64,000 nucleotides of DNA, taken from the NCBI RefSeq assembly GCF_005503365.1, contig NZ_SCML01000004.1:1-64000 (forward strand), written 5' to 3'. The position numbers and the translations under genes were made by a program. The notes beneath the pieces are model-generated. The model ran no database searches and was not told where the DNA came from. It was given only the letters and a program-made list of their open reading frames with translations. How positions within the stretch are numbered: the first letter of the stretch is position 1; each line of letters begins with the position of its first letter. The DNA comes from Hydrogenophaga sp. 2FB. GTDB taxonomy: Bacteria; Pseudomonadota; Gammaproteobacteria; Burkholderiales; Burkholderiaceae_C. Shown piece after piece: positions 9,147 to 17,625 of the stretch.

Positions 9147-10136
9147 TCAGATGCTGTAGGTTTCGTAGGTCGATGGATGGAACAGTTCAGCCACATCCAG
9201 CTGCCGCGCCGACAGGCCTTGCGAGTGGTGGTGGCGCACAAAGGTCTCCAGCGTCTTGCGCGATGCGGCTACGCCATAGGGCCAGTAGTCCTCACCCATC
9301 GCCGACTTGGCGGCCTTGAGCTGTTCTTCGACGAAAGGCAGAGTGACCTTGGTGGCGGAGGTGTCCCCCAGCAGATCGAGGGCGGCGCTCTTGGCTTGCG
9401 AGAAGGCCTTGAAGACGGCCATGGGCAGCCAGGGGTGTTGCGCCGCCAGTTCTTTGCGAATACCCACCACGTGCATGATCGGGAACACACCGGTGCGCTG
9501 GTAATACGCCTTGGCGGTGGCGGTGGGATCGTCGAACAGCCAACCAATGTTCGGGTTACGCAAGGCCACGGCGTTGGGCGGGCGCGGCCCGATGAAGCCA
9601 TCGATCTCGCCACGGTCGAGCAAGACCGAGATGGTCTGGCTTTCGGGTGCGCTTTCCACCCGGATGTCGGGCGGCAGCTGCAAGGCAATCTTCTCGGGCC
9701 GAGAAGGCGTGTCGATGCCGCCGCGCACCCAGGTTACGTCGCGCGGATGCACACCATGGTCGTCCTCCAGTATCGCGCGCGCCCACACGTTGGCGGTCAA
9801 CTGGTACTCGGGCAGTCCGATGCGCTTGCCCTTCAAATCCTCGGGCCGCTGGATGCGGTCCTTGCGCACATAGATGGACGTGTGGCGAAAGGCGCGCGAC
9901 ACGAACACCGGCACCGCGATGTAGGGGCACTCACCGCGCGAGTGCTTCACGAGGAAACTCGAAAACGAGAGCTCCGTGATGTCGAAGTCCTGGCTGCGCA
10001 TGGCCCGAAAGAACATCTCTTCCGGGTTGAGCAGCATGTAGACGGGGTCCACCCCATCGATCTGGACGCGCCCATCAAAGAGCGGGCGCGTGCGGTCGTA
10101 GTCGCCCATGGTGACGGAAAGTCGAAGCTTGTTCAT
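9147..10136 (-). CDS. 4,5-dihydroxyphthalate decarboxylase (OphC/Pht5)-like protein
   Basis: 329 residues, one of three paralogues in the window (also 21504 and 43736), all the same length and all ending in a YETY(S/A)I motif. The fold is like a periplasmic binding protein but there is no signal peptide, so it acts in the cytoplasm. Shared blocks are TMGDYDRTRPLFDGRVQIDG, FFRAMRSQDFDITELSFSS, RHTSIYVRKDRI and LPFVEEQLKAAKSAMGEDYW. Pht5/OphC removes a carboxyl group from 4,5-dihydroxyphthalate to give protocatechuate. The module A oxygenase is not the classic phthalate type, so the substrate may be another dihydroxylated aromatic dicarboxylate. Some databases label this family as ABC substrate-binding. 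Confidence 0.82.
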   Translation of the reverse strand: MNKLRLSVTMGDYDRTRPLFDGRVQIDGVDPVYMLLNPEEMFFRAMRSQDFDITELSFSSFLVKHSRGECPYIAVPVFVSRAFRHTSIYVRKDRIQRPEDLKGKRIGLPEYQLTANVWARAILEDDHGVHPRDVTWVRGGIDTPSRPEKIALQLPPDIRVESAPESQTISVLLDRGEIDGFIGPRPPNAVALRNPNIGWLFDDPTATAKAYYQRTGVFPIMHVVGIRKELAAQHPWLPMAVFKAFSQAKSAALDLLGDTSATKVTLPFVEEQLKAAKSAMGEDYWPYGVAASRKTLETFVRHHHSQGLSARQLDVAELFHPSTYETYSI

Positions 10137-10164
10137 GCAAAGTCGGTGTGGGTGGGGAGCGCGA

Positions 10165-11148
10165 TCAGGGCTTGCGGGAGGAACCGAGCGACTTCACCAG
10201 AGGTGTCCAGCGGTCGATTTCGCTCTGCACGTAACGCGTGAACGTGGGCGCATCCCAGTCCTGCGACTCGATGCCTTCCTGTTCCATCAGCTTGCGCACC
10301 GGCTCGCTCTTCATGCCACGGCGAACCTCCGCGTTGATCTTCTCGACCAGGGCGGGCGACATGCCATGCGGTCCCGACAGCGAGAACCAGGTGGTCGCGT
10401 TGAGCTCCGGGTAGCCCGCCTCGGCAAAGGTCGGGACTTGCGGAAGGTCTGCCGAGCGCTTGGGTGAGGTGATGGCCAGAGCCTTGATCTTGCCGGAGCG
10501 GATGAAGGAGCTGGCCGAGGTGTAGGTGATGAAGGCCGCTGGAATCTGGCCGCCCGCCAGGTCGGCCACGGCCGGCGCCGCGCCCTTGTAGCCGATATGG
10601 GTCTGTGCGTACTTGGCCCGCTGCGCGAACAACTGGCCGATGAGTTCGCCATGCGTGCCCTGCCCTGGCGATCCCCAGGTGAGCCCGCCCGGTTGTTGCT
10701 GCACCAGCGCCACGAAATCATTGAGCGTGTTGACCTGCATCGAAGGATGCACCACCAGCACGGTGGCGGGACCACCCAGCATGGCGATGTGCGTGAAGTC
10801 CGCCATGGGCTGGAGGGTCTTGACTTCGACGGGTGCGATGACGTGCGAGCCGATGCCCGAGACCACCAGCGTGTAGCCATCGGGAGGTGTCTTGGCCACC
10901 TGGCTCGATCCGATCGTGCCCCCACCGCCCGGACGGTTGTCGATCACGAACGGTTGTTTGAACGCCGTCTGCAGGTGCAGGCCAATGGCCCGGCCCAGCG
11001 TGTCGGAAGAACCGCCCGCCGCGTACGGCACGACGATGCGCACCGGCTTGGCGGGCCAGTTGGCCACGTCGCTGGATTGCGCGCTGACGGCGCCGGCGCC
11101 CATGGCAACGGCACAGAACAAAAGCGAAGAAGAGAGTTTGCAAATCAT
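10165..11148 (-). CDS. TctC/Bug-family periplasmic solute receptor
   Basis: 327 residues. Signal peptide (MICKLSSSLLFCAVAMGAGA, cleavage near VSAQ), then the Bug pattern (WPAKPVRIVVPYAAGGSSDT, FVIDNRPGGGGTIGS, PDGYTLVVSG, IGYKGAAPAVADLAGGQIPA). It binds a carboxylate in the periplasm for a tripartite tricarboxylate transporter. No TctA or TctB membrane gene is in the window, so it must use membrane partners encoded elsewhere. The start at 11148 gives the signal peptide. It is the first gene of the leftward half of module A. Confidence 0.9.
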   Translation of the reverse strand: MICKLSSSLLFCAVAMGAGAVSAQSSDVANWPAKPVRIVVPYAAGGSSDTLGRAIGLHLQTAFKQPFVIDNRPGGGGTIGSSQVAKTPPDGYTLVVSGIGSHVIAPVEVKTLQPMADFTHIAMLGGPATVLVVHPSMQVNTLNDFVALVQQQPGGLTWGSPGQGTHGELIGQLFAQRAKYAQTHIGYKGAAPAVADLAGGQIPAAFITYTSASSFIRSGKIKALAITSPKRSADLPQVPTFAEAGYPELNATTWFSLSGPHGMSPALVEKINAEVRRGMKSEPVRKLMEQEGIESQDWDAPTFTRYVQSEIDRWTPLVKSLGSSRKP

Positions 11149-11203
11149 CGTTGTCTCCAAAAAATGGTGGGGCTTGCTTCGACCTGCGAATGACTTTATC
11201 ATC

Positions 11204-11240
11204 GTTCCACATGCAGGCAAACAGTTCTTTTATGTGGAAC
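11204..11240. promoter_or_regulatory. Inverted repeat in the module A divergent promoter
   Basis: GTTCCACAT and ATGTGGAAC form a perfect 9-bp inverted repeat with a 19-bp spacer, between the divergent TctC and Rieske genes. The right arm lies close to the Rieske ribosome site (AGGAG). It is a good candidate operator for the IclR regulator encoded at 13649. Confidence 0.55.
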
Positions 11241-11253
11241 AGGAGATAAACCG

Positions 11254-12540
11254 ATGTTGAAAAATGAGCAGAACGAATTGGTCACGCGCACCAGCGCAGG
11301 CACTCCCATGGGCGAGTTGTTTCGCCGCTATTGGCTGCCGGCCTTGCTGTCGGAAGAACTCGCCGAGCCCGACGGCCCGCCGGTGCGCGTGCAGTTGCTC
11401 GGCGAGCGCCTGATCGCCATTCGCGACACGCAGGGCCGCCTGGGTGTGATGGACGAGTTCTGCGCCCACCGTGGCGTTTCGTTGTGGTTTGGCCGCAATG
11501 AAGAGAACGGCCTTCGCTGCCCGTACCACGGCTGGAAGTACGACGTCTCGGGCCGCTGTGTGGACGTGCCGTCCGAGCCCGAAGGCAGCCGCCTGTGCGA
11601 GCGCATCACGCTCAAGTCCTACCCGCTGATCGAGCGCGGCGGCGTCATCTGGATCTACATGGGGCCGCCGGAGCTGCAACCGCCGCCACCCGAATGGGAA
11701 TTCGCCACGGTGCCGGCCGAGCAGAGCTTCACGTCCAAGCGCTTGCAGGAGTGCAACTGGCTGCAGGCGCTCGAAGGTGGCATCGATTCGAGCCACGTCT
11801 CGTTCCTGCACAGCGGCGGCCTCAACACCGACCCGCTGTTCAAGGGCGCCAAGGGCAACGAATACAACATGAACGACCTGCGACCCCAGTTCGAGGTGAC
11901 CGACGCCGAAGGCGGGCTCTTCATCGGCGTGCGCCGCAAGGCCGAGCCGGGTTCGCTCTACTGGCGCATCACGCCGTGGATCATGCCCTGCTTCACCATG
12001 GTCCCGCCGCGCGGCGACCATCCGGTGCACGGGCATTTCTGGGTGCCGATCGACGATGAAAACTGCTGGGCCTGGAGCTTCGACTACCACCCCACGCGCG
12101 CGCTGAAAGACAGCGAGGTGCAGGCCATGAAGGACGGCGCCGGCATCCATTGCAAGTACGTGCCGGGCACCTACATTCCGTTGGCCAACAAGACCAACGA
12201 CTACCTGATGGACCGCGCAAGGCAGCGCACGGGCGAGCTCTACAGCGGTGTGGAAAGCATCGCCATCCAGGACTCGTCGCTGCAGGAAAGCATGGGCCCG
12301 ATCCAGGACCGTACCCGCGAGCACCTGACCGGCACCGACCGCGGCATCGTTCAGGCGCGCCGTTGCCTGATCGCGGCGGCCACCGCGCTGGCCGAATCCG
12401 GCACCGCGCCACCCGGCAACGAGCCGCACGTGCAGAAGGTGCGTTCGGCGGCCGTCGTGTTGCCCGAGGGCCAACCCTTCCAGGAAGCCGCGCGCGAAGC
12501 CTTGCGAGCGGAGCCCGGCAAACCGCACGCCACGGTATGA
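11254..12540 (+). CDS. Rieske non-heme iron oxygenase, alpha subunit (phthalate dioxygenase group)
   Basis: 428 residues. The Rieske centre is CAHRGVSLWFGRNEENG followed by LRCPYHGW (CxH...CxxH, near residues 70-92). The mononuclear iron site is DSSHVSFLH near residue 180. The N-terminal PMGELFRRYWLPALLSEELA and overall length fit the phthalate 4,5-dioxygenase-type alpha-3 enzymes that work with an OphA1-type reductase and have no beta subunit. It is most like the oxygenase at 33456 and clearly different from those at 22502 and 52307. The substrate is unknown; an aromatic di- or tricarboxylate is likely from the neighbours. AGGAGATAAACCG gives a good start. Confidence 0.88.
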   Translation: MLKNEQNELVTRTSAGTPMGELFRRYWLPALLSEELAEPDGPPVRVQLLGERLIAIRDTQGRLGVMDEFCAHRGVSLWFGRNEENGLRCPYHGWKYDVSGRCVDVPSEPEGSRLCERITLKSYPLIERGGVIWIYMGPPELQPPPPEWEFATVPAEQSFTSKRLQECNWLQALEGGIDSSHVSFLHSGGLNTDPLFKGAKGNEYNMNDLRPQFEVTDAEGGLFIGVRRKAEPGSLYWRITPWIMPCFTMVPPRGDHPVHGHFWVPIDDENCWAWSFDYHPTRALKDSEVQAMKDGAGIHCKYVPGTYIPLANKTNDYLMDRARQRTGELYSGVESIAIQDSSLQESMGPIQDRTREHLTGTDRGIVQARRCLIAAATALAESGTAPPGNEPHVQKVRSAAVVLPEGQPFQEAAREALRAEPGKPHATV

Positions 12541-13652
12541 GCGAAGCACGTTCCGTGAGGGCCGCCGTGGCGGTGGCGGTCGGTCGCACCGAGATCCACG
12601 ACATCGAGGTGCCCGCGACCGACGCCAGTTCGGGCACGCTGCGCGTGGCCATCACCGGCGTGTGCGGCAGCGACTGGGGCTACTACCAGAACCTGCCCCG
12701 CTCGCGCGGCCCCTTGATCCTGGGCCACGAAACGGTCGGCCATGTCGAGACGCTGGGCGCGCTCGCCGCGCAGCGTTGGGGCGTGAAGGAAGGCGACCTC
12801 GTGGCACTCGAAGAGTATTTGCCCTGCGGCCACTGCGAGTACTGCCGCTCGGGCGACTTTCGCCTGTGCAACGCGACTGACTGGCGCCTGGGCGGCATGC
12901 GCTACGGCGCCACCGCGCTCAACGTGGCGCCGGGCCTGTGGGGTGGCTATGCGCAAGTGCAGCACCTGCACGCCAACACCGTGTTCCACCGCGTGCCGTC
13001 GGGCGTGTCGCCGCAACACGCGGCCCTGGCGCTGCCGATCTCCAACGGCATCGAATGGGCCTACCTGCAGGGGGGCGCCGGGCCGGGGCAGACGGTGGTG
13101 ATCCAGGGGCCGGGGCAACAGGGCCTGGCGTGTGTGGTCGCGGCGCGCGAGGCCGGTGCGGCGTGCGTGATCCTCACGGGGCTGTCGAACGACACCGACC
13201 GCCGCCGACTCGCCCTGGCGCGCGAACTGGGCGCGCACCACACCATCGACATCGAGCAGGACGACCTGCTGGAAACCGTGGCCGAGATCACCGGTGGGCG
13301 CATGGCCGACCTCGTGATCGATTGCGCGTCGGGCGGGCCGGGCTCGGTAACGAGCGCGATGCAGTTGGCGCGCAAGAAAGGCACCGTGATCCTGGGCGGT
13401 CAGAAGCGGCAGCCTATTCCCGAATTCGATAGCGACCGGATCGTCGCCAACTTCCTGACGGTCAAAGGCATGCGTGGCCACTCCTACGCCTCGGTCGAGC
13501 TCGCACTGCAGCTCATCGCAGGCAATCGCCATAATGTGACGGCGATGAGCACGCACACCTTTTCTCTCGACGAGACGGACCTGGCCTTGAGATCCTTGGT
13601 CGGTGACGGCGTCGAGGGGGCGATCCACATGACCATCAACCCGCATCAGTGA
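12537..13652 (+). CDS. Zinc-type alcohol/diol dehydrogenase (MDR family)
   Basis: 371 residues, start overlapping the Rieske stop (ATGA). It has CGSDW and GHETVGHVE (catalytic zinc ligands), CGHCEYCRSGDFRLC (structural-zinc cysteines) and a Rossmann region VVIQGPGQQGLACVVAAREA. The family oxidises alcohols with NAD(P)+. Coupled directly to an oxygenase it probably oxidises the cis-dihydrodiol product, a job done elsewhere in this window by Gfo/Idh, PdxA-like or SDR enzymes. The use of an MDR enzyme in this position is unusual for phthalate-type pathways. Confidence 0.85.
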   Translation: MSEARSVRAAVAVAVGRTEIHDIEVPATDASSGTLRVAITGVCGSDWGYYQNLPRSRGPLILGHETVGHVETLGALAAQRWGVKEGDLVALEEYLPCGHCEYCRSGDFRLCNATDWRLGGMRYGATALNVAPGLWGGYAQVQHLHANTVFHRVPSGVSPQHAALALPISNGIEWAYLQGGAGPGQTVVIQGPGQQGLACVVAAREAGAACVILTGLSNDTDRRRLALARELGAHHTIDIEQDDLLETVAEITGGRMADLVIDCASGGPGSVTSAMQLARKKGTVILGGQKRQPIPEFDSDRIVANFLTVKGMRGHSYASVELALQLIAGNRHNVTAMSTHTFSLDETDLALRSLVGDGVEGAIHMTINPHQ

Positions 13653-14434
13653 GCAATACCGAGAAATCCGGCGAGAGCCGCAACCTGTCATCCGTGGCCG
13701 CCGCCCTAAGGCTGCTGAAAACCTTCACGGCCGAAGAGCCCGAGCTGGGCATCACCGCACTGTCCAAGCGCCTCGGGGTCGCCAAGAGCACCGTGCACCG
13801 GCTGGCGGTGACCTTAGTGTCCGAGGGATATCTCGAGCAGAACCCGGCCGACGGCCGCTACCGCCTGGGTCTGCTGCTCTTCTCGATGGGCACGCTCGTG
13901 CGCCGCCGCATGGACGTGGCCGAGGAAGCGGCGCCGCTGCTGCACACCTTGTGCGAGCAAAGCGGCGAAACCGTGCACCTAGCGGTGCTGCATGGCAGCG
14001 AGATCCTGTACCTGCGCAACATCGAAAGCCGGCACGCCATCCGCCCACGCTCGTACCTGGGCGTGCGCAAGCCGGCCTTCTGCACCAGCGAAGGCCGCGC
14101 GCTGCTGGCCTTCAGTCCACCGATGCTGATCGCCAACGCCCTGCGCGCCGACCTGCAACCGCGCACCGCGCACACGGTGGTGGGAAAGGCCGAACTGCAA
14201 CGGCTGCTGACCGAAGTGCGCGAGAGCGGCCATGCGATCGACGACGAGGAAAGCGAAGACGGCATGCGTGGCGTGGCCGCGCCCATCTTTGATGCCAACG
14301 GCAACGTGTTGGCCGCGGTGGGCCTCGTGGCTCCCACGCAGCGCCTCACCAAGCAGAAGCTGCGCCGCATCATTCCCATGGTGACCGAAACGGCGCAATT
14401 GATTTCGTCGCGCTTGGGATACGAAGCGGACTGA
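13649..14434 (+). CDS. IclR-family transcriptional regulator
   Basis: 261 residues with GTG start overlapping the previous stop (GTGA). N-terminal winged helix (LGITALSKRLGVAKSTVHRL) and C-terminal effector domain (LHGSEILYLRNIES, LGVRKPAFCTSEGRALLAFS, GMRGVAAPIFDANGNVLAAV). It is encoded inside the Rieske-dehydrogenase transcript and probably controls the divergent module A promoter through the 11204-11240 inverted repeat. Confidence 0.88.
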   Translation: MSNTEKSGESRNLSSVAAALRLLKTFTAEEPELGITALSKRLGVAKSTVHRLAVTLVSEGYLEQNPADGRYRLGLLLFSMGTLVRRRMDVAEEAAPLLHTLCEQSGETVHLAVLHGSEILYLRNIESRHAIRPRSYLGVRKPAFCTSEGRALLAFSPPMLIANALRADLQPRTAHTVVGKAELQRLLTEVRESGHAIDDEESEDGMRGVAAPIFDANGNVLAAVGLVAPTQRLTKQKLRRIIPMVTETAQLISSRLGYEAD

Positions 14435-14441
14435 ACCTGCC

Positions 14442-15377
14442 ATGAAGGCCACGCGCATCCCCGTCTGGTTGATGACGGGCTACCTGGGCAGCGGCAAGAC
14501 GACCTTGTTGCGCTCCTGGCTGCGCGACGCGGCGCTGCAGGACGCCGCGCTGATCGTCAACGAGATCGGCGAGGTGGGCCTGGACGACAAGTTGCTCGGC
14601 CAGGCGGTCGACAGTGCGTCGCTGATCTCGAGCGCGTGCATCTGCTGCACCGGTCTGCCCGGACTTCAAGACGCCCTTGAGAACCTCTGGTGGGACCGAC
14701 TGCACCGCCGCCGTCCCGCCTACGGCTCGGTGGTGATCGAAACCACGGGGCTGGCCGACCCCCGCTCCGTGATCGATGCTTTCGAGACCGTTCCAGTGCT
14801 GCGCGAACGCTACCGGCTGGCAGGCGTCTTCACGGCGGTCAGCGCGGTGGCCGGGCTGGACCTGATCGAAGCGCACCCGGAGGCGGTGGCGCAGGTCAGC
14901 GCCGCGAACGCGCTCATCGTCACCAAGTGCGACCGGGCCGACGGTGCCGCTTTGGAGCGCATACTACGCCAGCTCAATCCGCGTGCAGAGATTGTCCTGT
15001 CGCGGAACGCTTCCTTGGGATGGCCCAGTGCAATGGCGATGGCCAATGCTGCCGGCAGACCAACCCCAACGCCGCCCTGGCGGGCCCACGTTCCCACGGA
15101 CCATGGGACCTCGGCCCATTTCGTGCCACTGGACGCACCGCTGACGCTGGCGGCACTGAACGCCCAGGTGGACGCCCTGCAGGGCGACACGTTGCTGCGG
15201 CTCAAGGGCGTGATCCGGCTGGACGACGGGGCCTTGCGCGACGTGCAGTGGTCGGTCGGCGACCGCGACATTGCTGTCGCGCCTTTCGCAGGCGATGTGC
15301 CCAGGCTGGGGTTGACCTGCATCCGGGCGCTCGAAAACCCCGCGCTCACCACCAAACCACCGCCATTCGTTTTCTGA
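14442..15377 (+). CDS. COG0523 (CobW/G3E) GTPase, putative metallochaperone
   Basis: 311 residues. P-loop GYLGSGKTTLLRSWL near residue 13, the COG0523 metal motif CICC (SACICCTGLPG near residue 66), ETTGLADP, and TKCD as the guanine-specificity motif. C-terminal CobW-C-like domain (TLLRLKGVIRLDDG, QWSVGDRDIAVAPF). Proteins of this family insert or allocate metals using GTP. It is the last gene of a transcript with a Rieske oxygenase and a zinc dehydrogenase, so it may supply zinc or iron to one of them. The partner is inferred from position only. Confidence 0.82.
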   Translation: MKATRIPVWLMTGYLGSGKTTLLRSWLRDAALQDAALIVNEIGEVGLDDKLLGQAVDSASLISSACICCTGLPGLQDALENLWWDRLHRRRPAYGSVVIETTGLADPRSVIDAFETVPVLRERYRLAGVFTAVSAVAGLDLIEAHPEAVAQVSAANALIVTKCDRADGAALERILRQLNPRAEIVLSRNASLGWPSAMAMANAAGRPTPTPPWRAHVPTDHGTSAHFVPLDAPLTLAALNAQVDALQGDTLLRLKGVIRLDDGALRDVQWSVGDRDIAVAPFAGDVPRLGLTCIRALENPALTTKPPPFVF

Positions 15378-15489
15378 TGGCCGGCGCTGGTCGCGGTTGT
15401 TCTATAGAGCGTACGTTAAGCGAAGACTCCAAGGCATCTCGCTCTCTAGGAGACGTCCATGTAAGACCTTCCCTAACCCATCTGCAAGG

Positions 15490-16362
15490 CTAAACGCGTT
15501 GCGTCTCAACAGGTTTGTCAGCGAACCGCATGGAAAAGTCGACGGCCGTGATGTCCTTGATCAGACTTCCCACGGATATCCGGTCCACGCACGTCTCGGC
15601 GCATGCGCGGATCGTTTCGAGGTTCACACCGCCGGACACTTCAAGGCTGCAGCGTCCCGCGGCGAGTTCAACAGCCTGCCGAGTCTGATCGAGAGACATG
15701 TTGTCCAGCAACACCATTTTCACGCCCGCATCCAGTGCCTCTTGGAGTTGCGTCAAGGTTTCGACTTCGACCTGAATGAACGAGACCGCGACGGACAGCT
15801 TGCGCGCCGCATGGAAAGCGGCCGTCAGTCCACCACAGGCGGCGATGTGGTTTTCCTTGATGAGGATGGCATCGTAGAGTCCCATTCGATGATTGGATCC
15901 ACCACCACAACGCACCGCATACTTCTGCGCCATTCGCAAGCCTGGAATAGTTTTGCGCGTATCCAGGACGACTGCCCTTGTCCCCTCAATCGCCTTCACA
16001 TAACGAGCAGTCTTTGTCGCGACCGCACTGAGCGTCTGAAGAAAGTTGAGGCAGACTCGCTCTGCGGTCAGCAGCTCGCGGGCGAGTCCTGATATTTCCA
16101 CGATCGTTTGCCCCGGGTCGCAATGCTGCCCGTCTTCGTTGAACCATCGAGCGACGGCCGTCGGGGCCACTTGACGGAGTACTTCATCGACCCATGGGCG
16201 CCCGCAAATGACGGCCCGCTCTCTGCAGATGATCGTGGCCGTGGCCATCTGTTGAGCAGGTACAAGGGCCGCAGTCACATCGCCGGTGCCCACATCCTCG
16301 CTTAACGCGCGTTCGACATCGATTCGGACTTCAAGGGGAAAATTGATTGCGGCAATTGACAC
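15490..16362 (-). CDS. nadC: Quinolinate phosphoribosyltransferase (nicotinate-nucleotide pyrophosphorylase), module B copy
   Basis: About 290 residues. NadC joins quinolinate with PRPP to form nicotinate mononucleotide, releasing CO2, in de novo NAD synthesis. Active-site blocks are intact: LLTAERVCLNFLQTLSAVAT, VLDTRKTIPGLR, KYAVRCGGGSNHRMGLYDA, ILIKENHI, and EVSGGVNLETI. The GTG at 16362 is chosen because it is 8 bp after the hemerythrin stop and matches the usual N-terminus (IDVERALSEDVGTGD); a longer start at 16437 would overlap the hemerythrin gene. Its place beside phthalate genes, without nadA or nadB, points to a second NadC for conditions where phthalate, a quinolinate analogue, inhibits the housekeeping enzyme. 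I recall such an enzyme being linked to phthalate growth in Burkholderia. Confidence 0.9.
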   Translation of the reverse strand: MSIAAINFPLEVRIDVERALSEDVGTGDVTAALVPAQQMATATIICRERAVICGRPWVDEVLRQVAPTAVARWFNEDGQHCDPGQTIVEISGLARELLTAERVCLNFLQTLSAVATKTARYVKAIEGTRAVVLDTRKTIPGLRMAQKYAVRCGGGSNHRMGLYDAILIKENHIAACGGLTAAFHAARKLSVAVSFIQVEVETLTQLQEALDAGVKMVLLDNMSLDQTRQAVELAAGRCSLEVSGGVNLETIRACAETCVDRISVGSLIKDITAVDFSMRFADKPVETQRV

Positions 16363-16369
16363 GGTTTTC

Positions 16370-16864
16370 TCACTTTTTGACAGGAATGACGGTTTCATCG
16401 AATGAGAGGTTTCGTCGTAACACCACCGGTTTGCCACCCAGACGTGTTTTGCTCATCCAGTGAGAAAGGGCGGCGTCTAGGTAGTCGGCATGGCCCGGAA
16501 ACCACTGAATCAGCTCATCGCCGAAGCGGCGCACGATGGCCACGTCGCCGTTCGCGCAGAGCGCTTTCACCTGTTCAAGCGTGGCAAGCACGGCGCCATG
16601 CTCGTCCATGTGGCATTGACGTGCGGGAAAATCCGTCTCCTCCATCCAGCGATCCTCCGTTCCGAAGTGATCGCGAAGGTGACATTCCAAGCGAGCCAGA
16701 GCACCATCGAGTTCATCGTCAGTCGCCTGCATGAGTGCTGAAACAACTTCCACGAACTCCCTATGCGTGTCGTCCAGGGGACCGTAGCCCAACAAAAAGG
16801 CATCGGTCCACACCAGTGTGCGAGCGACGCCCGCTTGGGGGGAAATCAGAGCATTGGTCGTCAT
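16370..16864 (-). CDS. Bacteriohemerythrin, module B copy
   Basis: 164 residues. Di-iron ligands follow the hemerythrin spacing: H in DDTHREFV, HLRDHFGTEDRWMEE (HxxxE), CHMDEHGAVL (HxxxH), and H and D in WFPGHADYLDAAL. The protein could bind O2 reversibly or sense it. After the fourth helix it has a conserved tail (SHWMSKTRLGGKPVVLRR) shared with the copy at 42476 and beyond the usual end of the domain. Its start overlaps the permease stop (ATGA), implying coupled translation, and NadC follows directly. Confidence 0.85.
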   Translation of the reverse strand: MTTNALISPQAGVARTLVWTDAFLLGYGPLDDTHREFVEVVSALMQATDDELDGALARLECHLRDHFGTEDRWMEETDFPARQCHMDEHGAVLATLEQVKALCANGDVAIVRRFGDELIQWFPGHADYLDAALSHWMSKTRLGGKPVVLRRNLSFDETVIPVKK

Positions 16865-17592
16865 AGGAGCAGCAGCACAGCGAGCATGACTAGAAGCAAA
16901 AGGAGTATTTTGCGGAACAGAACCTCATTCAGGCGCTTTCGAAGCGCCCTTCCCATCAGCAAGCCCACACCCATGGGAACGAGCGCCAGACAGGAGAGCC
17001 AGACATCACCCATGCCGATTCGGCCGAAGTAGAGCATCGCAGCGTACAACGGAATGGCGCCACTCAGATAGATGACGCTGATACTGCCGATAAAGGCGTC
17101 TCTCTCCAGTTTCAACGCCATCAGATACGAAATCACCAGCGGTCCCGTCAGCGAGGAAATGCCTCCCAGCACTCCGGACGCGGCCCCGACAGCCACGCTT
17201 GCCACTGCTTCGCGCCGAGGGCCGATTTCGAAATTGGGTGTGAATGCCATCAGCGCCACAGCCACGAGCAAGGACAAGGCCACCATGAATTCCAGCTGAG
17301 AAGGCGACCAGGAAAGCGTCATTTTCACCACCAGCACGGTCATGACGAATTGGGACAGAATCATCCCTGCGAAGCGGCGAACGTTGCGCCGAAGTCCAGC
17401 GCCCTCCCGTGACTGAATCAGATTCGACAGCAACACAGGCATCACCATCAAGCCTATGGCCTGAGGAATGGGCAGCCATAAGGACAACAGCGGAACCGTC
17501 ACCAGCGGCAGACCGACACCGAGCGCACCCTTGACGGTGCCTCCCAAGACAAATGCAGGAATGATCAGCAGCCAGACGGCGTCCGCAGCCAT
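16861..17592 (-). CDS. TauE/SafE (TSUP) membrane permease, module B copy
   Basis: 243 residues, about eight hydrophobic helices, with the two family repeats beginning GTVKGALGVGLPLVTVPLL and ASGVLGGISSLTGPLVISYL. The family moves sulfur-containing and other organic anions. In this setting the substrate could be a phthalate-type acid or sulfite; neither is shown. It is 33 bp after the TctC gene and overlaps the hemerythrin gene, so the four genes look like one transcript. Confidence 0.82.
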   Translation of the reverse strand: MAADAVWLLIIPAFVLGGTVKGALGVGLPLVTVPLLSLWLPIPQAIGLMVMPVLLSNLIQSREGAGLRRNVRRFAGMILSQFVMTVLVVKMTLSWSPSQLEFMVALSLLVAVALMAFTPNFEIGPRREAVASVAVGAASGVLGGISSLTGPLVISYLMALKLERDAFIGSISVIYLSGAIPLYAAMLYFGRIGMGDVWLSCLALVPMGVGLLMGRALRKRLNEVLFRKILLLLLVMLAVLLLL

Positions 17593-17625
17593 CGATTCTG
17601 AGTACCGCTTTCTAAAGAATGAGGC

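Noticed and set aside
9048..10241. Large plus-strand open frame opposite the decarboxylase
   Set aside because: Antisense of a well-supported gene in high-GC DNA; Arg/Gly/His-rich translation.
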